Shown here: piece by piece, positions 22,858-28,045 of the stretch
Layout of the letters: the number at the start of each line of letters is the position of its first letter
Position numbering within the stretch: the stretch's first letter is position 1
Origin: an uncultured Oscillospiraceae bacterium
GTDB taxonomy: Bacteria; Bacillota; Clostridia; Oscillospirales; Acutalibacteraceae
Reading direction: 5' to 3'
Length of the DNA: 28,045 nucleotides
Assembly (NCBI GenBank): GCA_958354085.1
Contig: CATWUX010000012.1
Location: forward strand, 1 to 28,045
Made by a program: the position numbers and the translations under genes
The notes under the pieces: generated by a model
What the model saw: only the letters and a program-made list of their open reading frames with translations
The model's database searches: none
What the model was told of the DNA's origin: nothing

Positions 22858-23706
22858 GTGCAAAAACAATCGTCTTTGCCGCACGCTTTTTTGGAAAGCC
22901 TTGTGGATTTCCCGTCGGAATTTCCTTTGATTTGGTTTTCGCATCAGCAGGGCGGCAACGATCTGAACCGTTTGCATATCCACAACGGGGTAGAGATCGG
23001 GCTATGTATCAGCGGAAGCGGTATTTTTGCCGTCGGCAGCCGGCTGTATCCGTTCACGCGGGGCGACGTATCCGTTGCTTTTGCACGGCAGCCGCATATT
23101 GCTCACAGCCCGGACGGTTCGCCCAGCCGTTGGCTGTTCCTGACGGCGGATTTGGAGGCGATGGGGATCGGCGACAACGACAATAGCGCCGGCCTGCCGG
23201 GTGTGTTTTCGGGCTGCGCGCATCCCGCCATTGCGGCGCTTACACAGATGGTGTTTGAGGAGCTGCGGGAGAAGAAAACGGAATATACCGTGATGGTACG
23301 GCATCTGTTGGCGGCGCTGTATACCGCCTGGGAGCGGGAGCGCCGTCCGACGGCGTATAAGCCGGACGCACAAGCCGCCAATCCGCTGCTGACCGCCGTG
23401 CTGCCGGCGCTGGAGCGCATGACGACCGGCTATGCACAACCGCTGAGCGTAGCGGAGCTGGCGCAGGTATGCCATTTCAGCGTGCCGCATTTCCGGCGCA
23501 GCTTCAAGCTGGCGACCGGCACGTCCCCCTGGGAATACCTCACCGAGGTGCGTATGCGCATGGCGCGGGCGCTGCTGCTGGAAACCGACCGGCCGGTCAC
23601 CGCCATATCCGAAGAGGTGGGGTATAACAGTCTCAGCTCCTTCCACCGTCATTTTCAGAAGATATACGGGCAGACGCCCCTTGCCTGCCGCCATCATACG
23701 GGATGA
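22858..23706 (+). CDS. AraC-family transcriptional regulator
   Basis: A 282-residue regulator. The N-terminal cupin-like sensing domain has LHIHNGVEIGLCISGSGIFAVGSRLYPFTRGDVSVAF, the pattern of sugar-responsive AraC proteins. The C-terminal domain (about 185-282) has two helix-turn-helix units: LSVAELAQVCHFSVPHFRRSFKLATGTSPWEYL and the signature ITAISEEVGYNSLSSFHRHFQKIYGQTP-type end. The start is GTG 22858 with AAAGGAG 8 bases upstream. The upstream TTG at 22825 would add eleven residues that include the SD. It is divergently paired with the ADP-ribosylglycohydrolase gene, the obvious candidate target. The effector is unknown. Confidence 0.92.
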   Translation: MQKQSSLPHAFLESLVDFPSEFPLIWFSHQQGGNDLNRLHIHNGVEIGLCISGSGIFAVGSRLYPFTRGDVSVAFARQPHIAHSPDGSPSRWLFLTADLEAMGIGDNDNSAGLPGVFSGCAHPAIAALTQMVFEELREKKTEYTVMVRHLLAALYTAWERERRPTAYKPDAQAANPLLTAVLPALERMTTGYAQPLSVAELAQVCHFSVPHFRRSFKLATGTSPWEYLTEVRMRMARALLLETDRPVTAISEEVGYNSLSSFHRHFQKIYGQTPLACRHHTG

Positions 23707-23802
23707 ACGTGCGGCGCGGGTACGGCGGCAGGCGAACGGAAGCCCCTAGATGGATTTTCCGTTTCGGCAATATTCCGGAATGGTAACGACCTGCTCCAAA
23801 TT

Positions 23803-23835
23803 AAAAGCACCCGTACGAGAAGCTCATACGGATGC
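23803..23835 (-). terminator. Intrinsic terminator of the infB-ribF operon
   Basis: On minus, GCATCCGTA pairs with TACGGGTGC (9 bp, one U·G), extended by GAG/CTC around a 3-base loop, then TTTTAATTT. The U·G is a mismatch on plus, so it works on minus. It lies about 45 bases past the ribF stop. The rest of 23707-23880 holds no gene that I can support. Confidence 0.82.
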
Positions 23836-23880
23836 CGAAAAGGCGTTTACAGTGACTATCCCGCCGCTGCCGCGTCTTTT

Positions 23881-25455
23881 TTAAAAGATATCCAGCAATT
23901 CGCTCAGGCTGCGGATCTCCGTCACATTTTCCGGAGACGCGCCCTTGCCGAACGCGTCCATATAGATCGGGCGCATATGTGCGGCCGCCGCACCCTGAAT
24001 ATCGTTGACCGGGTGGTCGCCCACATACACACAGCTTTCGCACGCCACGCCCAAGCGGGCGGCGACGCGGCGGAAGATCTCCGGATTCGGCTTGTGCACG
24101 CCCTCGTCGCCGGACACGACCGCAATATCCACCAGCGGGCGCAGACCGCTGACGTCTAGCTTGCGGTTTTGCTGTACCCGCGGCCCGTTGGTCAGGATGC
24201 CGAGCAGATAGCCCCGCTGCCGTAGCGCGGTCAGCACCTCCACCGTGTCCGGAAACAGCGTGGAATATTCCGGGAAGCGAAACTGGAATTCCCGATACAG
24301 CTCCTCGGCGGACGGGCCGTCCGTCCATCCCCACGTTTCGCGCAGCAGGGCGAAATAGTCGAGATACACCACATAGCCGCCGTTATTGGCACGCAGCATG
24401 AAATCCGCGCGCGCCTCCTTTTCCTGCAGCGACAGCTGAGGAAAATATTTTTGAAAGAAAAAGTCCTCATATTTCCGGAAGGCGACCGCACGGTTTTGCA
24501 GCGTGTCGTCAAAATCAAACAGGATCGCGCGCACGCCCTCGTCCGCATCGCCGCAAACCGCGCGGCGGGCAACCTTTTCGTCGCGGATGATCTGCTTTTG
24601 CAGTTCCTCCAGCGAGGGGAACTGCATTTCGTCCCGCAAAAAACGAACCAGCGATACCGGCACGTTCTGTCCGTAGAGATCGCCGCTGAACTGCGGAATC
24701 CACGTTTCCGCAAGCGGTGCATCCGCGCCCACCGTCGGACGCAGCCCGATATTGGTCACGCCGTGCGTCACCTTGCCGTTCACCTCCACGCTGGAGGCAT
24801 ACACGCCGAAGCGCGGGCGCACAAAGTGCGCGGGCAACGGCTGGTTGATGGTCGGCGTGCCGAGCAGTCTGCCGACATGCTGCCCCCCGACGACCGTGAA
24901 ATCAATCGTGAACGGATGCCCCAGCAGGCGGGACGCCTCCTGTACCTGTCCGTTTTCGATCAGGCGGCGGATACGGCTGGCGCTGACCGGCGCGCCGTCT
25001 ATCTGCACCGCGTCCACGGCGATTACCTCAATGCCGTAGGGCGCGCACAGCTCCTGCAGCTGCGCCGCATCGCCCGTTCCGCCTTTGCCGAAGTGATAAT
25101 TGAAGCCGCAGCAGACGCGTACGGCGTGCAGCGTTTCGTGCAGGATCACGCGCACGAAATCCGCCGGCGACAGGTCGCGCAGCGAGGCGAAATCCGCCTC
25201 AAACAGCTCCTCTACGCCGATCGATTCCAACAGCCGTTCCTTTCCCGCCGCCGACAGCAGATCCCACGCATTCTTTTTGGGCAGGTTTGCCGGCTCGGCG
25301 AAGGTGAACAGCGCGGAGGTCGTCCCTTCCATGCCCACCGCACGGGAGATCACCGCGCGGTGCCCGATATGCACGCCGTCAAATTGCCCCAGCGCCACCG
25401 CCCGCGGCACAGCCGGCGGCGCGATTTTCCCGGGGATGGTATAGGTAGTCAACAC
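23881..25455 (-). CDS. ribF: RibF riboflavin kinase/FAD synthetase fused to a HAD-family phosphatase
   Basis: A 524-residue two-part protein in one uninterrupted frame. Residues 1-300 are a complete RibF: LGQFDGVHIGH (22-32) and GFNYHFGKGGTGD (116-128) of the FMN adenylyltransferase, SASRIRRLI, then the kinase motifs GTPTIN (199-204), GVYAS and GVTNIGLRPTVG, ending with the usual LQKQIIRDEKVARRA. Residues 308-524 are a HAD hydrolase with DFDDTL (Asp314, Asp316), LTNG (Thr422), HKPNPEIF (Lys455) and GDHPVND (Asp480, Asp485), closest in style to YjjG-type nucleotidases. RibF makes FMN and FAD; the attached phosphatase could act on FMN or a riboflavin precursor. The start is GTG 25455 or TTG 25452 after AGGAGG. 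It is last in the infB operon. Confidence 0.93.
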   Translation of the reverse strand: MLTTYTIPGKIAPPAVPRAVALGQFDGVHIGHRAVISRAVGMEGTTSALFTFAEPANLPKKNAWDLLSAAGKERLLESIGVEELFEADFASLRDLSPADFVRVILHETLHAVRVCCGFNYHFGKGGTGDAAQLQELCAPYGIEVIAVDAVQIDGAPVSASRIRRLIENGQVQEASRLLGHPFTIDFTVVGGQHVGRLLGTPTINQPLPAHFVRPRFGVYASSVEVNGKVTHGVTNIGLRPTVGADAPLAETWIPQFSGDLYGQNVPVSLVRFLRDEMQFPSLEELQKQIIRDEKVARRAVCGDADEGVRAILFDFDDTLQNRAVAFRKYEDFFFQKYFPQLSLQEKEARADFMLRANNGGYVVYLDYFALLRETWGWTDGPSAEELYREFQFRFPEYSTLFPDTVEVLTALRQRGYLLGILTNGPRVQQNRKLDVSGLRPLVDIAVVSGDEGVHKPNPEIFRRVAARLGVACESCVYVGDHPVNDIQGAAAAHMRPIYMDAFGKGASPENVTEIRSLSELLDIF

Positions 25456-25470
25456 GTGTTCCTCCTAATA

Positions 25471-26355
25471 CTACAAAAACAGGCGGGCGACGCGCAGTTC
25501 CTCGTCCTGCGGGCTGCCCAGCCCCAAAAACGCGCCGTCCGCGCCGTATACCCGCGTCAGGCCGCAGACCGGCTCCTTGAGCCGATCCAGCGCAAGCGCG
25601 CCGCCGTTGCCGAAACGCACGCTTTGCGCGGGCGTGACCGTGATCGCCGGATAAACCGCGAACGCGCTGTCCACGGGCAGCAGCCGCTGCGGCAGCGTTC
25701 CGTCCGCCGCCAGCTCCCGCGCCTGTTCCAGCGTTACACAGCTGTCCAGCCCGTAGCCCGCCGCCATCGTGCGCCGCAGCGCGGTCATCACTGCGCCCAC
25801 GCCACCCAACGCCTGCCCAAGATCGTGGCACAGGCTGCGGATGTAGGTGCCTTTCGAGCAGGCGCAATCCAGCGTCAGCTCGCCGGCCGCCGGATCCCAG
25901 TCTACAATATCCAGCGAATAAATGGTGACAGGACGCGCCTCCCGCTCAATCTCCACGCCCTGCCGCGCCAGCTCATACAGCCGTACGCCGTCCTTTTTGA
26001 GCGCGGACATCATGGGCGGTACCTGTGAAATCGCGCCGCGAAAAGCCGGCAGTGCCCGCTCAATGTCCGCCAGCGAGGGCAGCGGCTTGCCGGTCGGCGT
26101 CAGCGTTCCCCACACATCTTGCGTGTCGCTGGTACAGCCGAAGCGCAGCGTCGCGACGTAGCGCTTGTCGTGTACGGGCAGCCATTCCAACGCCCGCGTG
26201 GCGTTGCCGACGAGCAGCGGCAGCACGCCGGTCGCCATGGGATCGAGCGTCCCCGCGTGTCCGATTTTTTTCACGCCCAGCAGGCGGCGCGCCACGGCGC
26301 AGCACAAAAACGACGTCATTTCCTGCGGCTTATCCAAACAAAGTATCCCGTTCAT
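25471..26355 (-). CDS. truB: tRNA pseudouridine(55) synthase
   Basis: A 294-residue enzyme making pseudouridine-55 in the T-loop of tRNAs. MNGILCLDKPQEMTSFLC opens it, and GHAGTLDPMATGVLPLLVG contains catalytic Asp38. KRYVATLRFGCTSDTQD, PPMMSALKKDGVRLYELAR and CSKGTYIRSLCHDLG follow, with a PUA-like tail. ATG 26355 has AAAGGAG 5 bases upstream; the thirteen extra codons in the frame are not used. The gap to nrnA is 35 bases and to ribF 15 bases, an unbroken operon. Confidence 0.97.
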   Translation of the reverse strand: MNGILCLDKPQEMTSFLCCAVARRLLGVKKIGHAGTLDPMATGVLPLLVGNATRALEWLPVHDKRYVATLRFGCTSDTQDVWGTLTPTGKPLPSLADIERALPAFRGAISQVPPMMSALKKDGVRLYELARQGVEIEREARPVTIYSLDIVDWDPAAGELTLDCACSKGTYIRSLCHDLGQALGGVGAVMTALRRTMAAGYGLDSCVTLEQARELAADGTLPQRLLPVDSAFAVYPAITVTPAQSVRFGNGGALALDRLKEPVCGLTRVYGADGAFLGLGSPQDEELRVARLFL

Positions 26356-26390
26356 CGCGGCTCCTTTCGCAGGGGGGGAACTTCCTACAA

Positions 26391-27353
26391 TCAAACGATA
26401 GCCGGCACGACCTCCGCGATCGCGGCAAGCACCGTTTTCACCGCCGCGTCCATCGGCCCCTTGACCGTGCAGCCGGCGGCACGCATATGCCCGCCGCCGC
26501 CCAGTACGGCACAGATCGCCGATGCGTCGGCATGGTTGCCGGTGCGCACGCTGACTTTAAATGTGCCGTCCGCCTTTTCCCGCATCGTGACGCCAACCCA
26601 GACGCCTTCGATCTGACGCGGGATGGGCGCCAGGCCCTCCATGTCGTTTTCGCCCGCGCCGCTTTCGCGCACCATGTCGTTGGTGATGCCCATCACGGCG
26701 CAGCGGCCGTCAAAATAAAACGTCATTTTATCCAGCGCCAGCCGTTCCAGCTCCACGCGTGCGCGGGATTTGATATCGAACATGGCACGGTTGATCTGTT
26801 CCGTACGGATGTCCAGATCCATCATATCCGCCGCCGCCCGGTGTGTCGCGGCGGTGGTATTGGAATATTTGAAGCAGCCGGTATCGGTAGCGATACCGGT
26901 ATACAGGCACTCCGCCATCGGCGCATCCAGCGGCACGCCCAGCGCGCGGATCACCTCATAAACGACCATGGCGGTGGCGGCGCATTCCGCGTCCAGCAGC
27001 AGCTCGCGCGCATAATGCGTATTCGAGCCGTGATGGTCGATGCACAGATTCACCGCATCCTTGTACACACTCAGCTTGGCTCCCAGCAAACGCGTGTCCG
27101 CCACATCCACCGCGCAGATGAACGCCGGCTCAAACGCCTGATCGGCCAGCCGTTCGGTCATGTACGCGTATTTTTCCGGGATGGCGTCGCTGCATACGAC
27201 CTGTGCGGCTTTTCCGAGGCAGCGCAAAGCCCGGCACAGGCCGAAGCCGGAGCCGAGCGTATCGCCGTCAGGGTATTGATGCGTCAAAATGAGGATACGC
27301 TCCGCCTGCCGCAAACGGGCGGCGGCCTCCTCCACCGAAATCAGAGTTGTCAT
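26391..27353 (-). CDS. nrnA: DHH-family oligoribonuclease / pAp phosphatase (NrnA-like)
   Basis: A 320-residue DHH-DHHA1 phosphoesterase. Metal ligands are in LTHQYPDGDTLGS (His25, Asp29, Asp31), AVDVADT and CIDHHGSN (106-108), with YTGIATDTGCFKYSNT next. The DHHA1 half has GGGGHMRAAGC. NrnA removes the last nucleotides of degraded RNA (nanoRNA) and, in Bacillus and relatives, dephosphorylates 3'-phosphoadenosine 5'-phosphate. Its place between rbfA and truB is the common Firmicute order. The start is ATG 27353 with AAGG 8 bases upstream; the frame extends over the 3' end of rbfA but without support. Confidence 0.93.
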   Translation of the reverse strand: MTTLISVEEAAARLRQAERILILTHQYPDGDTLGSGFGLCRALRCLGKAAQVVCSDAIPEKYAYMTERLADQAFEPAFICAVDVADTRLLGAKLSVYKDAVNLCIDHHGSNTHYARELLLDAECAATAMVVYEVIRALGVPLDAPMAECLYTGIATDTGCFKYSNTTAATHRAAADMMDLDIRTEQINRAMFDIKSRARVELERLALDKMTFYFDGRCAVMGITNDMVRESGAGENDMEGLAPIPRQIEGVWVGVTMREKADGTFKVSVRTGNHADASAICAVLGGGGHMRAAGCTVKGPMDAAVKTVLAAIAEVVPAIV

Positions 27354-27429
27354 CGCCGATACCTTGCCTTTCTGTGTCTGGGAAAATCCGGAACGCCGGC
27401 GAAAACGCGGCCGGCTCACAAGGCTTCCC

Positions 27430-27786
27430 TCAGGAACGTTCCTTTTCTTTTTCCAAATCCAGCAGTGTTTTCGCAATGCTGGCGCTGTACTCGATGGAGT
27501 CGTCGGCAATGAAACGCAGCTCCGGCACGTGGCGCAGATGCAGCGCACTGCCCAGACTGCGGCGCATATAGCCGGCGGCGGACGTCAGCCCCTTCACCGC
27601 CGACTTGGCGGCTTCCATGCCGTCCATCGAGCTGACATAGACCTTGGCATAGGACAGGTCGTTGGTGACCTCCACCCGCACGATACTGACCAAGCCGGTC
27701 ACGCGCGGATCCTTCACCGTGCGCAGAATCGCTGTCAGTTCACGCAAAATATCTTCATTGGTGCGATCCAGTCGATAGCTGGCCAT
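27430..27786 (-). CDS. rbfA: Ribosome-binding factor A
   Basis: A 118-residue KH-fold protein that helps mature the 30S subunit (5' end of 16S rRNA) and aids growth in the cold. MASYRLDRTNEDILRELTAIL, VTNDLSYAKVYVSSMDG and HLRHVPELRFIADDSIEYSASIAKTLLDLEKE fit along its length. The start is ATG 27786 with AGGAGGG 6 bases upstream. The 23-codon upstream extension lies in the spacer after infB and is rejected. Confidence 0.96.
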   Translation of the reverse strand: MASYRLDRTNEDILRELTAILRTVKDPRVTGLVSIVRVEVTNDLSYAKVYVSSMDGMEAAKSAVKGLTSAAGYMRRSLGSALHLRHVPELRFIADDSIEYSASIAKTLLDLEKEKERS

Positions 27787-27861
27787 ACCAAACCCTCCTG
27801 CTTGTTCCGCCCGGCCGGGCCGACCGGGCGAATTCTTCATGCGGCTAAGGCGCAAAACGTC

Positions 27862-28045
27862 TTAGTCGCGGTATTCCTCGATAATGTAGGTTTCGTAAAT
27901 ATCGCCTTCGCGGATATCGTTGAAGCGTTCCAGCCCGATACCGCATTCATAGCCCTGCGCGACTTCCTTCACGTCGTCCTTGAAGCGCTTCAGGGACGAA
28001 ACTTTGTCCTCCGCGATCACGATACCGTCGCGCACCACGCGGATG
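27862..28045 (-). CDS. infB: Translation initiation factor IF-2, C-terminal fragment
   Basis: The gene runs off the right edge. The visible last 61 codons read VVRDGIVIAEDKVSSLKR, FKDDVKEVAQGYECGIGLER and FNDIREGDIYETYIIEEYRD before TAA. This is the end of domain IV of IF-2, the part that recognises fMet-tRNA. The rbfA start lies 75 bases downstream, as in the nusA-infB operons of Firmicutes. Confidence 0.97.
   Translation of the reverse strand, partial: IRVVRDGIVIAEDKVSSLKRFKDDVKEVAQGYECGIGLERFNDIREGDIYETYIIEEYRD

Noticed and set aside
23801..24334. 177-codon minus frame near the end of the ribF fusion
   Set aside because: It is out of frame with the HAD domain, whose motifs all lie in the other frame, and it runs past the terminator hairpin; no sign that the HAD part is frameshifted.

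Overview
The window reads as a chromosomal segment of a fairly GC-rich low-branching Clostridia, most likely an Oscillospiraceae/Ruminococcaceae-type gut anaerobe. The supporting signs are AAGGAGG-type ribosome binding sites, the Firmicute order infB-rbfA-nrnA-truB-ribF, a split transketolase, formate-tetrahydrofolate ligase, a GTP-type PEP carboxykinase, a PrsA-like lipoprotein foldase, an Rrf2 regulator and LexA sites of the Gram-positive type. No species is claimed. Nearly all genes lie on the minus strand; only the partial ABC permease, the foldase, the GH13 glycosidase and the AraC regulator are on plus. No mobile element, CRISPR array or tRNA was seen.

Layout. 1-438: the tail of an ABC permease (+), two hairpin terminators and a stand-alone 5S rRNA gene (-) with what looks like its own promoter. 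439-3122: a MATE exporter behind a 15-bp perfect dyad that embraces its promoter, then an LCP-family cell-wall ligase. 3299-8262: a probable transcription unit of split transketolase (N then C subunit), a second MATE exporter and fhs. 8263-8854: a 590-base divergent, AT-rich intergenic region with two promoters and a long imperfect hairpin. 8855-10102: the foldase, whose folding domain is interrupted by a Thr/Ser/Ala-Asp linker between glutamate runs. 10204-13142: a URO-D/MtaA-like methyltransferase and pckG.

13334-16173: a probable operon of Rrf2 regulator, YwlE-like protein-arginine phosphatase, a small cysteine-rich protein, rimI and tsaD. 16266-16994: histidine phosphatase. 17196-19079: cytoplasmic GH13 glycosidase. 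19146-21256: the paired TIGR03916 radical-SAM and TIGR03915 DNA-metabolism proteins, behind a strong promoter flanked by two LexA-box-like sites. 21417-23706: an ADP-ribosylglycohydrolase divergent from an AraC regulator. 23881-28045: the end of the infB operon, running infB, rbfA, nrnA, truB and a ribF fused in frame to a HAD phosphatase, closed by an intrinsic terminator.

The most interesting points are the SOS-type promoter of the uncharacterised radical-SAM DNA modification/repair pair, the RibF-HAD fusion (flavin kinase/adenylyltransferase plus phosphatase in one chain), the operator-like dyad in front of the MATE gene, the orphan 5S gene, and the structured non-coding stretch between the transketolase and foldase genes. 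Many long frames opposite the real genes are GC-driven shadows and are left out.
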